From Flavobacterium sp. LPB0248 (GTDB lineage Bacteria > Bacteroidota > Bacteroidia > Flavobacteriales > Flavobacteriaceae): a stretch of 64,000 bases of DNA. Where the stretch lies: contig NZ_CP058246.1 of the NCBI RefSeq assembly GCF_013388355.1, forward strand, positions 3,720,001 to 3,784,000, given 5' to 3'. Below the pieces are notes generated by a model. That model made no database searches, was not told the DNA's origin, and was given only the letters and a program-made list of their open reading frames with translations. Numbering within the stretch: the stretch's first letter is position 1; every line of letters begins with the position of its first letter. Positions 1 through 8,003 of this stretch are shown here, one piece after another. A program made the position numbers and the translations under genes.

Positions 1-895
1 ATAAATATTGTAATAATTCTTCTTTTAGTTCTTCCAGAGAATCAAAATCAGTTTCTCTAAGCAGATCATCTTCGAGAGTTCTCCAGAAACGTTCAACTTT
101 ACCGTTTGTCTGTGGTCTGTAAGGTTTTGTATGTCTATGGACAATTCCTAATTCTATAAGCATTCTCTCAAAAGGATGGTTGTATTTCTGCTGGCTGGTT
201 TTGATTCCAAATTCAGGGCCATTGTCAGATAAAATCTCTTCAAATTTTATCTCATAATGATCACTTAAGATGTTTAAGCATTTTAATGCAGCAAACATAA
301 CTGTTAAACTGGTAATGTCTGGAACTAATTCAGCCCAGGCAATCCGGCTGTAATCATCAATTACACACACTAAATAGAGCTTTTTGTTTTCTCCCCGAAT
401 TATGCTTTTACTTAAATAATGACAATCAATATGACCCAGCTGTCCCATTCTTTCCTTGATTATTTTCTGATGATTCTTCTTAATCTTCGGAGTTAACCTG
501 TTTATTTGGTTACGTTTAAGAATATTATAAACCCCTGAATATGAAGGTGTGTTCTTTCCTAATTTTGGCTTTAAGATACTAACAATTTCATATTTGTTGT
601 TTCCTTTTTCTCTTAATTCTATTACTTTTTGTTCTATAAAAGGCACAGGACGTCTTGTCTTGTATTTTGGACCACGTTTTTGAGGCAGTAAATCTAAAGA
701 CTTACCGCTCTGCTTATAGCGGTTATAATACTTTAAGAAACTTTTTCTGCAGGTGTCATTTGCCTTATAAAAATCCATCGCCTTTTTATGCACTGGATGA
801 GTTTTACTTTTTACCTGCTCATATTCTCTTATCAAAAATCGATACTTCTCTAAATAGTTTCTTTCTAATGTTGAATCCTGACTGTTATTTCTCAT
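1..895 (-). CDS. IS transposase (DDE integrase-core, IS481/IS3-like), partial
   Basis: An open frame runs from ATG at 895 off the left edge without a stop, giving 298 residues. It has an N-terminal helix-turn-helix-like part and then a retroviral-integrase (rve) catalytic core. The catalytic triad is readable as D157 in GHIDCH, D224 in LSDNGPEF and E268 in NGKVERFW. The family cuts and joins DNA to move an insertion sequence. The phrases QTNGKVERFWRTL and VIDDYSR are typical of IS481/IS3-type enzymes. The far end of the element and its terminal repeats lie outside the window, so intactness cannot be judged. The gene sits just downstream of bluB-cobT. Family identity is secure; the exact IS family is inferred. 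Confidence 0.85.
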   Translation of the reverse strand, partial: MRNNSQDSTLERNYLEKYRFLIREYEQVKSKTHPVHKKAMDFYKANDTCRKSFLKYYNRYKQSGKSLDLLPQKRGPKYKTRRPVPFIEQKVIELREKGNNKYEIVSILKPKLGKNTPSYSGVYNILKRNQINRLTPKIKKNHQKIIKERMGQLGHIDCHYLSKSIIRGENKKLYLVCVIDDYSRIAWAELVPDITSLTVMFAALKCLNILSDHYEIKFEEILSDNGPEFGIKTSQQKYNHPFERMLIELGIVHRHTKPYRPQTNGKVERFWRTLEDDLLRETDFDSLEELKEELLQYL

Positions 896-948
896 CGCAA
901 CAAAATTTATTAAAGTTAAATTTTGTTACCGAAATATCTAACCTTTAC

Positions 949-1076
949 AATTTCGACAAAGGAGAAATCTTCGTTGGATATTCTACAAAGATTGGATTTT
1001 CATTGTGGAGCTACTTGCGAAGATTTACTTCGTCTATTCGCTATCGCTCGAGTCTCCTTCGTCGAAATGACAAAAA
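949..1076. repeat. REP-like intergenic palindrome, copy 1
   Basis: The outer arms are imperfectly inverted: TTTCGACAAAGGAGA on the left, TCTCCTTCGTCGAAA on the right, with only one difference. The inner part contains CTATCGCTCGAGTC. The same blocks, inverted, recur at 28201-28330, so this is a dispersed element rather than chance. It lies between the IS transposase start and the 3' end of bluB-cobT. No coding frame is convincing. Confidence 0.75.
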
Positions 1077-1123
1077 TGAGAATAAATCACTATGTAACAT
1101 AATTGTTTTTTAGAAATACAAAA

Positions 1124-2803
1124 CTATTTCTTACTTATCCCTGCACTTTCAAAACTAGCCATTTCATTCAAAAAAACTTCAGCCGATTTTAAAATAGGGA
1201 AAGCTACAGCGCAGCCAGTTCCTTCTCCCAAACGCAAATCTAAATTTAATATTGGTTTTGCATCTAAATAATTTAGCAATTCTGAATGTGCTTTTTCAGC
1301 AGAACAATGGCAAAAAATAGCATTTTGTTTGATGTTCGGATTTATTTTGGAAGCAATTAAATAGGCCACAGTACAAATGAAACCATCAACGAGAATTAGC
1401 ATTTTATGATCAAAAGCAGCCAGCATTCCGCCAGCCATTTGAAGAATCTCAAAACCGCCAAAATAGGAGAGTTGTGTCATTAATTCGGTTTGACCGGAAT
1501 AATTATCTAATGCTTTTTTAAGTAAATTTTGCTTTAAAAGCAGTTTTTCGTTTTCAACTCCAGTTCCTTTTCCGATACATTCTTCAATTGGAAAACCCGT
1601 TAAAAGACTCATTAAAACAGAAGCTGTCGAGGTGTTTCCAATTCCCATTTCGCCAAAACCAATACAATTTGAACCAGATTTTGCAATATTTTCAACAATC
1701 GATTTTCCTTTCTCAAAACACAAATGAACTTCAGATTCGCTCATTGCAGGAACGTGAAGAAATGACTGTGTTCCTTTGGCAATTTTAGCATCGATTAAAT
1801 TGGCATTGGTTGGAAAATCATAATTGACACCCGAATCTACAATTGATAATTCGATATTATTCTGATTGCAAAAAACGTTTATTGCTGCGCCGCCATCTAG
1901 AAAATTATTGACCATCTGTCGCGTAACATCTTGTGGATAATCACTTACGCCATGATTTGCAATTCCGTGATCGGCTGCAAAAACTACGATATTAGGTTTT
2001 TCGATTTTCGGATTTAAAGTTTCAAAAACCGTTGCCATTTGAAAAGCTAATGCTTCTAAAGTTCCCAGAGAACCAACCGGTTTTGTTTTCGAATCTATTT
2101 TGTCTTGTAAAAGACTATAGAAATCGGATTTATCTTGAATTTTGTTTTCTGATTGTAAATCGAAAGAAGAAACATTTATTGACTTAATTTCGTTGATTTC
2201 AGTACAGATTGGAGCTTCCGATTTTTGTTTCCAATGCAATTGCTGCAGCATTGGCTGATTATTATAATTGGTTGCTGGTTTCCCGATGCAGAAATAGCCA
2301 AGCGGTTCTATATTTTCGGGTAAATCGAGAATTTTTTTAAACTGATAATAATTTAGAATCGAAACCCAGCCCATTCCGTAGCCTTGTTCTGTAAGCGAAA
2401 GCCAGATATTCTGTGCCGCACAAACCGAACTGAATTTTACGGCTTCGTTGCTGCCAATTGTTCCAATCGTAAACTGATTAAGAACAGAACGATCATAAGC
2501 AATAACAAGTCCGATTGGAGCTTCTTCAATTGCTTCGAGTTTTAGCGATTTGTAAAGTTCTTTCTGCTCAAGATTATCGGTAAGTTCTTCAGCCTTTTTG
2601 TTGTAATCTAAAAAGAGGTTTTTAATTGAGCTTTTAACTTCATGCGATTTAATGAGATAATATCTAGTAGCATCCGTTAGTCCTACAGAAGGTGCCCAAT
2701 GTCCCGCCTGTAAAGCTTTCTGGATCACTTCATCGGGAACTTCATCGGCTGTAAAATGTCGTGTGTCGCGGCGTGATTTTAATATATCGTCTAAATTACT
2801 CAT
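1124..2803 (-). CDS. BluB-CobT fusion: DMB synthase / nicotinate-nucleotide:DMB phosphoribosyltransferase
   Basis: One 559-residue chain carries two B12 lower-ligand enzymes. Residues ~1-205 are a nitroreductase-fold BluB (SRRDTRHF at 10-17), which makes 5,6-dimethylbenzimidazole from reduced FMN. After a variable linker at ~205-230, residues ~230-550 are CobT, which transfers phosphoribose to that base. CobT hallmarks are KPVGSLG at 241-247, GEMGIGNTS at 384-392 and GEGTG at 526-530 containing the catalytic Glu527. The two enzymes are usually separate proteins; the fusion would pass the base directly to its user. Start: an ATG ten codons upstream lies in a TTGGAATTT-word repeat, so the ATG before SNLDD was chosen. 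It lies downstream of cobU. Confidence 0.93.
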   Translation of the reverse strand: MSNLDDILKSRRDTRHFTADEVPDEVIQKALQAGHWAPSVGLTDATRYYLIKSHEVKSSIKNLFLDYNKKAEELTDNLEQKELYKSLKLEAIEEAPIGLVIAYDRSVLNQFTIGTIGSNEAVKFSSVCAAQNIWLSLTEQGYGMGWVSILNYYQFKKILDLPENIEPLGYFCIGKPATNYNNQPMLQQLHWKQKSEAPICTEINEIKSINVSSFDLQSENKIQDKSDFYSLLQDKIDSKTKPVGSLGTLEALAFQMATVFETLNPKIEKPNIVVFAADHGIANHGVSDYPQDVTRQMVNNFLDGGAAINVFCNQNNIELSIVDSGVNYDFPTNANLIDAKIAKGTQSFLHVPAMSESEVHLCFEKGKSIVENIAKSGSNCIGFGEMGIGNTSTASVLMSLLTGFPIEECIGKGTGVENEKLLLKQNLLKKALDNYSGQTELMTQLSYFGGFEILQMAGGMLAAFDHKMLILVDGFICTVAYLIASKINPNIKQNAIFCHCSAEKAHSELLNYLDAKPILNLDLRLGEGTGCAVAFPILKSAEVFLNEMASFESAGISKK

Positions 2804-2952
2804 TTCTTTAAATTCCAATTTTTTAAATTCCAAATTCCAAATCAGAAAATGGAAAGATTCTAGTAAAGGTAAAGCATAGCTTTGGAATTTGGAGTTTAAA
2901 ACTTAGAATTTCGTCTCAATTTATTGGAATTTGGAATTTTCTGTATTGGAAT
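2804..2952. repeat. Degenerate AATTCCAA/TTGGAATT word-repeat spacer
   Basis: The gap between cobU and bluB-cobT is built from repeated words. AATTCCAA occurs on the left side and TTGGAATT several times on the right side, so the two halves can pair into a long A+T-rich hairpin. A -7-like TACCTTTA on the minus strand (2862-2869) lies between the halves and could start bluB-cobT transcription. Confidence 0.6.
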
Positions 2953-3462
2953 TTATCCTTTTATTTTAACCGGAATTCCAGAAACCATCAGCACAACTTC
3001 GTTGGCATTTGCAGCAAGAAATTGATTCATCCAACCTTGAAGCTCAACAAATTTTCTTCCGATATGCGTTTCTGCATGAACACCCATACCGATTTCATTT
3101 GTTACAATAATGATATTAGCATTTTCGTGCTTTGCAATAGCAAGAAATTCTCTTTTAGCTTCTTCCAAGCTCAAAGCCACATCATTTTTAGTATCTATAA
3201 AAAAATTAGTTAGCCAAAGAGTAACGCAATCAATCAAAGCCGTTTTACCAGAAAAATCAATTTCACTTAAATATTTCTCTTTTTCAATATTTGTCCAATG
3301 TTCATCTCTTTCCTGCTGATGGCGATCAATTCGATTTTGAAAATCAGCATCCCATTTTCGTGCAGTTGCTACATATATAGGAGAGTTGGAAAGTTCTAAA
3401 GCAAGTTTCTGTGCATAACCGCTTTTTCCCGAACGTTCACCGCCAGTTACCAAGTAAATCAT
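2953..3462 (-). CDS. cobU: Adenosylcobinamide kinase / adenosylcobinamide-phosphate guanylyltransferase
   Basis: CobU phosphorylates adenosylcobinamide and then attaches GMP, giving AdoCbi-GDP, the partner of the CobT product in B12 assembly. The 169-residue length fits the family. The P-loop GGERSGKS is at residues 7-14, and the guanylylated histidine is probably H48 in RIDRHQQER. A second nucleotide-binding strand reads IIVTNEIGMGVH, also typical. It lies upstream of bluB-cobT on the same strand. The last salvage steps (CobS, CobC) are not in the window. Confidence 0.94.
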   Translation of the reverse strand: MIYLVTGGERSGKSGYAQKLALELSNSPIYVATARKWDADFQNRIDRHQQERDEHWTNIEKEKYLSEIDFSGKTALIDCVTLWLTNFFIDTKNDVALSLEEAKREFLAIAKHENANIIIVTNEIGMGVHAETHIGRKFVELQGWMNQFLAANANEVVLMVSGIPVKIKG

Positions 3463-3474
3463 TATGTATAATGG

Positions 3475-3501
3475 TTAATTATTAATTGTTAGTTGTTAAT
3501 T
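3475..3501. repeat. Left arm of 27-bp inverted repeat around four-helix-bundle gene
   Basis: This 27-bp A+T-rich sequence, beginning TTAATTATTAATT, matches the reverse complement of 3870-3896 at 24 of 27 positions. It supplies the last codons and the stop of the four-helix-bundle gene. Low complexity makes chance similarity possible. Confidence 0.45.
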
Positions 3502-3862
3502 TTTTTACTTCTGATTGTTTTTTGGAAGTTTTAAGGATGCTAGTTATTAATTTTAGTATTGTAATAGCATCATTATAAATGTTTTTAAATTCTTTTTCGT
3601 TGAGATAATCAGTGGCTTTTAATAATTCTAGCCAATAGACAGTTTCATTAGCTTCTTTTTGAGCAATTGCAAACTTATGAATAAAATCGCTTTTACTCTC
3701 AGCATGTTCAGCTTCTCGAATCATTGCGCCAACACTAGTGCCAGATCTTAAAAGTTGCTTCGCAAGAATAAACTCTTTTTTATCATTATTTAAATATTGA
3801 TATAGTTTGACGATTCTTATAGCAAAATCAAAACTTTTATCTCGAACAATATTATTTTTCAT
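3482..3862 (-). CDS. Four helix bundle protein (S23/23S-IVS family)
   Basis: A 126-residue helical protein matches the four-helix-bundle (TIGR02436) family first noticed inside rRNA intervening sequences. Features are the SFDFAIRIVKLYQYL start, the central LLRSGTSVGAMIREAEHAES and the later YWLELLKATDYL. No catalytic residues are known for the family, and the function is uncertain. It interrupts an otherwise B12-related run between cobU and the cysteine-rich gene, and is flanked by near-identical inverted A+T-rich repeats. That arrangement suggests a self-contained inserted cassette. Confidence 0.85.
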   Translation of the reverse strand: MKNNIVRDKSFDFAIRIVKLYQYLNNDKKEFILAKQLLRSGTSVGAMIREAEHAESKSDFIHKFAIAQKEANETVYWLELLKATDYLNEKEFKNIYNDAITILKLITSILKTSKKQSEVKKLTTNN

Positions 3863-3869
3863 AATTTAC

Positions 3870-3896
3870 AATTAACAATTTATAATTAATAATTAA
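3870..3896. repeat. Right arm of 27-bp inverted repeat around four-helix-bundle gene
   Basis: This is the inverted partner of 3475-3501 (24 of 27 matches), ending in TTAATAATTAA. It starts 8 bases upstream of the four-helix-bundle ATG and includes the stop codon of the following cysteine-rich gene. Confidence 0.45.
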
Positions 3897-4255
3897 TACG
3901 GGCAATGTCGGCAGTTATTCCCGCAGCAGGTTCCTCTTTTTAGATGAAACCAGGTTTTAAAAACATAATTGCCATTTTCGATATAATAATCAATTCCCTC
4001 AATTAAATTATCAGTTTTAGGTAATAGCATAGCTTTATTGTTAAGCGCTTTTTTTGGAGTTAAGGTTTCGATATAAGCATCAATTTTATCTTCGCAGGCT
4101 TCTTTAAAGCATACAGGACAAAGGCAGTCGCCTCCGTCTGAAAGATTGAAAATAGGTGGGTAATCATTACACCAGCACTTATTTTCAGGTGAAGTGTCAC
4201 CGCACGAAAAAGCGGTCTCACAACTGGAGCAGATTTTTGTTTTTGGCACACTCAT
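3893..4255 (-). CDS. Cysteine-rich CWC / DUF5522 protein
   Basis: This 120-residue protein has two cysteine clusters. Residues ~9-54 form a Cys-rich CWC domain (CSSC, CWCND, CLCPVC). Residues ~85-120 match DUF5522, ending FHLKRGTCCGNNCRHCPY. Thirteen cysteines suggest zinc or Fe-S binding, but no function is established. The ATG before SVPKTK was chosen over one 28 codons upstream, because that N-terminal extension lies in the shared promoter region and looks non-coding. It is divergent from btuF and heads the minus-strand run to cobU and bluB-cobT. Confidence 0.8.
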   Translation of the reverse strand: MSVPKTKICSSCETAFSCGDTSPENKCWCNDYPPIFNLSDGGDCLCPVCFKEACEDKIDAYIETLTPKKALNNKAMLLPKTDNLIEGIDYYIENGNYVFKTWFHLKRGTCCGNNCRHCPY

Positions 4256-4289
4256 CAAATAAAAGGCTATTTGTTTAAATTTGTACGAA

Positions 4290-4328
4290 TAAAGGTAAAC
4301 AAAAAAAATAGAAATTGATTTACCTTTG
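4290..4328. promoter_or_regulatory. Divergent -7-type promoter elements for btuF and the CWC gene
   Basis: TACCTTTG (4321-4328) matches the Bacteroidota -7 consensus TAnnTTTG about 20 bases before the btuF ATG. TACCTTTA on the minus strand (4290-4297) sits upstream of the CWC gene. No TTG -33 element is at the expected spacing. No cobalamin-riboswitch-like structure fits in this short spacer. Confidence 0.4.
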
Positions 4329-4349
4329 TTGCCATACAAAACATAAAAT

Positions 4350-5492
4350 ATGAAATATTTTTTCCATAAATTACCAGTCGTTTTTTTACTTCTTTTAGTA
4401 ATTAGCTGTAAAAAAAATGAAACGCAAACTACTGTAAAATCTGATGTTTCAGCAGAAAGTATTGAATATGCTTCTGGTCTTTCGATTGTAAAAAAAGATG
4501 GTTATTCGATTGTAAATGTGATTAATCCGTGGCCAAATGCTAAGGAGAAATTTACTTACATTTTAGAAGAAAAAGACGTACAAATTCCAGACAGTTTAAA
4601 AAAATATCCAGCTATAAAAGTTCCATTAGAAAGTGTTGTGGTAACTTCAACAACAAATATTCCTTTTTTAGAAATGCTGGAAGTTGAGAATAAATTGGTC
4701 GGATTTCCGCATACGGATTATATTTCTTCTGAAAAAACACGAGCATTAATTGATAAAGGTTCTGTGAAAAACGTTGGACAAAATGAAAAATTGAACATCG
4801 AACAATTAATAGAATTGTCACCAGATTTGATCGTTACTTTTGGTGTCGATAATAATAATCCGATGTTGGATAATTTGAAAAAAAGCGGTTTGAAAGTGCT
4901 TATTCAAGGCGATTGGATGGAACAGTCTCCGCTAGGAAAAGCAGAATGGATTAAACTTTACGGCGCTTTATTTGGAAAAGAAGAAAAAGCAAAAGAACTT
5001 TTTGATAAAATCGTAGAAAGCTACAATCAGGCAAAAAAACTGGTTGAAGAGAAACCTGCAACTTCAAAAGTGTTGTATGGTTCTATGTATGAAGATGTTT
5101 GGTACGTTGCCAAAGGAAACAGCTGGGTAGCGCAGTTTATGAAAGATGCAAAAGCTAATTATTTATGGGCCGATTTGAAAGGAACTGGAAGTGAAGGCTT
5201 GTCGTTTGAGAAAGTTTTAGATAAAGCGAAAACGGCTAATATCTGGATTGCTTCAGGATCTTTTAAGAGTTTAGATGAATTACAAAAAGCAAATCCGCAT
5301 TACTCAGAATTTGATGCTTTCAAAAACAAAAGTGTATACAATTTTGAAGGAAAGATGGGTGCAACAGGAGGAACGGTTTACTATGAATTGGCACCAAGCC
5401 GTCCCGATTTAGTTTTAAAAGATTATATCAAGATATTTCATCCCGATTTATTGACAGGTTACGAATTTACTTTTGCATCAAAACTGAATTAA
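4350..5492 (+). CDS. btuF: Cobalamin ABC transporter substrate-binding lipoprotein (BtuF-like)
   Basis: A 380-residue lipoprotein: a hydrophobic signal ends in the lipobox VISC, with Cys20 as the lipidation site. The body is a periplasmic-binding-protein fold of the BtuF/FepB type, with an N-lobe around TNIPFLEMLEVENKLVGFP, an inter-lobe IEQLIELSPDLIVTFG, and a C-lobe. Its substrate is inferred as cobalamin or cobinamide from the adjacent cobU and bluB-cobT genes; iron-siderophore is the alternative. The stop is followed after one base by the permease start. Confidence 0.85.
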   Translation: MKYFFHKLPVVFLLLLVISCKKNETQTTVKSDVSAESIEYASGLSIVKKDGYSIVNVINPWPNAKEKFTYILEEKDVQIPDSLKKYPAIKVPLESVVVTSTTNIPFLEMLEVENKLVGFPHTDYISSEKTRALIDKGSVKNVGQNEKLNIEQLIELSPDLIVTFGVDNNNPMLDNLKKSGLKVLIQGDWMEQSPLGKAEWIKLYGALFGKEEKAKELFDKIVESYNQAKKLVEEKPATSKVLYGSMYEDVWYVAKGNSWVAQFMKDAKANYLWADLKGTGSEGLSFEKVLDKAKTANIWIASGSFKSLDELQKANPHYSEFDAFKNKSVYNFEGKMGATGGTVYYELAPSRPDLVLKDYIKIFHPDLLTGYEFTFASKLN

Positions 5493-5493
5493 A

Positions 5494-6519
5494 TTGGCGA
5501 ATAAAAAAAGAAATACCATTTTATTTGTCGTATTGACTTTTGGACTTTTACTAATGTTTTTTGCAAGCATTAGTTTAGGATCAGTTACAATTCCGCTAAA
5601 AGATGTTTTTGCAAGTTTAACTGGAGGTCAAGCAACAAAATCAACTTGGGAATATATTATCATTAATTATCGTCTTCCAAAAGCCATTACGGCAGTTTTG
5701 GTTGGAACGGGACTCTCAATGAGCGGACTTTTAATGCAGACTTTATTTCGAAATCCGCTTGCAGGACCTTATGTTTTAGGCTTAAGTTCTGGAGCGAGTC
5801 TTGGAGTTGCTTTTGTGATTTTAGGAGCAGGATTTCTGCCTTCTTTTTTAAGTGTAATTGCTTTGTCTTCTTACGGAATTGTTTTGGCATCTACTTTAGG
5901 AAGTACATTGGTTTTATTTTTGGTTTTAGTCGTTTCGCAACGATTGCGCGATACAATGGCTATTTTAATTGTGGGGTTAATGTTCGGAAGTTTTACCACC
6001 GCAATCGTTAGTGTCCTAACATATTTTAGTACGGCAGAACAGCTTCAGAAATTTACTTTTTGGTCTATGGGAAATCTTGGAAATCTCTCTTGGACAACTA
6101 TTGTAATTTTAACTGTCTGTGTTGGAATCGGATTGCTTTTAAGTGCCAAAAGTATTAAACCATTAAACGCTTTGCTTCTTGGAGAAAATTATGCGAAAAG
6201 TATGGGATTGAATTTTAAACGGGCTCGATTAATAATCATATTTGCAACCAGCATATTATCAGGAGCGATTACAGCATTCGCGGGACCAATTGCTTTTGTC
6301 GGTTTAGCAGTGCCTCATATTGCAAAATTGACTTTTCAGACCAGTAATCATACTATTTTGTTTTGGAGTACTTTATTTTTTGGTTCCATAATAATGTTAT
6401 TTTGTGATATTGTATCACAAATGCCAGGTTTTGATGTCACGCTTCCAATAAATGCCGTTACGTCTATAATTGGTGCGCCGGTTGTTATTTGGCTCTTAGT
6501 TCGAAAAAGAAATTTTTAA
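5494..6519 (+). CDS. btuC: FecCD/BtuC-family ABC transporter permease
   Basis: A 341-residue inner-membrane permease with about ten hydrophobic segments. Family motifs are NYRLPKAITAVLVGTGLSMSG, LFRNPLAGPYVLGLSSGASLG and the late GPIAFVGLAVPHIAKL coupling helix. It would carry B12 across the inner membrane with BtuF and BtuD. The start is TTG, one base after the btuF stop (TAA-A-TTG). No ATG lies upstream in frame, and the next ATG would cut the first membrane segment, so TTG with translational coupling is preferred. Confidence 0.88.
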   Translation: MANKKRNTILFVVLTFGLLLMFFASISLGSVTIPLKDVFASLTGGQATKSTWEYIIINYRLPKAITAVLVGTGLSMSGLLMQTLFRNPLAGPYVLGLSSGASLGVAFVILGAGFLPSFLSVIALSSYGIVLASTLGSTLVLFLVLVVSQRLRDTMAILIVGLMFGSFTTAIVSVLTYFSTAEQLQKFTFWSMGNLGNLSWTTIVILTVCVGIGLLLSAKSIKPLNALLLGENYAKSMGLNFKRARLIIIFATSILSGAITAFAGPIAFVGLAVPHIAKLTFQTSNHTILFWSTLFFGSIIMLFCDIVSQMPGFDVTLPINAVTSIIGAPVVIWLLVRKRNF

Positions 6520-6526
6520 AGATTAT

Positions 6527-6617
6527 TTAGCCACAGATTAAAAGAATTAAAAGGATTTTTGCCCATCTAAAGAAAAACTTAGAACCTCAGCATCTTAGTA
6601 ACTTAGAACCTCAAAAA
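6527..6617. repeat. Word-repeat spacer between btuC and btuD
   Basis: The gap holds two kinds of repeated word: GCCACAGATTAAAAG/ATTAAAAGG, also seen near 27090, and CTTAGAACCTCAGCATCTTAG, also seen in modified form near 39085. It is not coding and lies inside an apparent operon. Confidence 0.55.
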
Positions 6618-6618
6618 A

Positions 6619-7395
6619 ATGAAAAACATCTTAACAACTGCGAATCTAAATATTGGATATAAATCCAAGAAAGGAGTTACGACTATTGCTGAGAACCTAA
6701 ATCTTAATCTTGAAGCAGGTAAATTAATTACTTTAATCGGAGCAAACGGAATTGGAAAGTCAACTTTATTACGAACGATTACAGGAATTCAGAAACCTTT
6801 ATCTGGGAAAGTATATTTGAATGAAAGAAATATTTCAGACTATCAACCTTTAGAACTGGCACAAAATCTAAGTTTGGTTTTGACCGAAAAATTGCCACCT
6901 AGTAATCTTTCCGTTTTTGAATTGGTGGCTTTAGGTCGCCAACCTTATACCAATTGGGTCGATAAATTGTCTGACGAAGATGTTCTAAAAGTTCAAGAAG
7001 CAATGACTTTGACGCAAATCGAGCATTTAGCTTCAAAAAAACATTTTCAAATTAGTGATGGGCAATTGCAGAAAGTTTTAATTGCAAGAGCTTTGGCGCA
7101 AGATACGCCATTAATTATTCTAGACGAACCTACAACACATCTTGATTTACTGCATAAAGTTTCTTTGTTTAAATTATTAAAGAAGCTAACTCAGGAAACT
7201 CAAAAATGTATCTTGTTTTCAACGCATGATATCGATCTGGCTATTCAGTTAAGTGATGAAATGATTATGATGACGCCAGAAAGTATAGTGCAAGATCAGC
7301 CTTGTAATTTAATTTCAAACGGAAGCTTCAGCAATTTATTCAAAGATGAGCATATCATTTTTGATGCTGAAAAAGGGAAGTTTATTGTGAGTTAG
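6619..7395 (+). CDS. btuD: ABC transporter ATP-binding protein (BtuD-like)
   Basis: A 258-residue ATPase of the FecE/BtuD type that powers the BtuC permease. Walker A is GANGIGKST (41-49), Walker B is LIILDEP, and the switch histidine follows in FSTHDIDLA. The signature motif reads ISDGQ rather than LSGGQ, a conservative but unusual change at a nucleotide-contacting loop. It is separated from btuC by a word-repeat spacer. The last 14 bases overlap the convergent membrane-protein gene. Confidence 0.88.
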   Translation: MKNILTTANLNIGYKSKKGVTTIAENLNLNLEAGKLITLIGANGIGKSTLLRTITGIQKPLSGKVYLNERNISDYQPLELAQNLSLVLTEKLPPSNLSVFELVALGRQPYTNWVDKLSDEDVLKVQEAMTLTQIEHLASKKHFQISDGQLQKVLIARALAQDTPLIILDEPTTHLDLLHKVSLFKLLKKLTQETQKCILFSTHDIDLAIQLSDEMIMMTPESIVQDQPCNLISNGSFSNLFKDEHIIFDAEKGKFIVS

Positions 7396-7969
7396 TTTTT
7401 ATTATTTTCCAATCATCTATTTTTTGAGTAATCATCATGAAAATTCTAACAGAAATCAGAAAGATTGAAAGTTTGATTAATAGCTCAAGAAACAAATTTG
7501 AAGAATAATAATATGCAGACATAGTCCAGGAACTTGGCAAGTAGTCTCTATGGAAAGAGGTAATAATGATTACTATTTTTTCAATTGATATAATAAAGAA
7601 AAAGCTGAAAATTAGCTTTAAAAGAGTTCTTTTTTGGATCGATTTAATTCTAAGAAGTTGGCTCATAGAAAACCAAAGTAATGGTTGAAGCCAAAATCCA
7701 AACCAATATTTACCAAACATTCTGTTAAATAAATAATTTTTACTTTCCTGATTTGAAATGTTTAATTCAATAATTATTGCTAGGAGAAAGACAATTAAAT
7801 AAACAATTCCAGTAAATGAAATGAAACGATTTGACTGATTATTAATTTTTTGGAGAATTGGATTTTTAATAAATGTTGAAAGAAGTAAGCAAATGATAGT
7901 AATTATTCCATAAGTAGAAAAAAAGTCTACTAATATAAATTCCAAGCTAAACAATAATCTTTCAGTCAT
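7382..7969 (-). CDS. Hypothetical integral membrane protein
   Basis: A 195-residue protein with about five hydrophobic segments (roughly residues 15-34, 48-66, 88-106, 117-137 and 158-180) and few charged residues outside the loops. No domain was recognised. It converges on btuD, overlapping by 14 bases. The residue composition looks like a real membrane protein, and the frame is long and uninterrupted, but no role can be inferred from neighbours. Confidence 0.65.
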   Translation of the reverse strand: MTERLLFSLEFILVDFFSTYGIITIICLLLSTFIKNPILQKINNQSNRFISFTGIVYLIVFLLAIIIELNISNQESKNYLFNRMFGKYWFGFWLQPLLWFSMSQLLRIKSIQKRTLLKLIFSFFFIISIEKIVIIITSFHRDYLPSSWTMSAYYYSSNLFLELLIKLSIFLISVRIFMMITQKIDDWKIIKTNSQ

Positions 7970-8003
7970 ATACTTTATTATTCTCGGTTAAACAGTTACA
8001 CAA

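Noticed and set aside
655-1113. Plus-strand frame of 152 residues
   Set aside because: It lies opposite the transposase and the palindromic repeat, has no recognisable domain, and the minus-strand integrase is clear.
4256-4349. Cobalamin riboswitch before btuF
   Set aside because: The spacer is only 94 bases and lacks the B12-box and the multi-stem structure.
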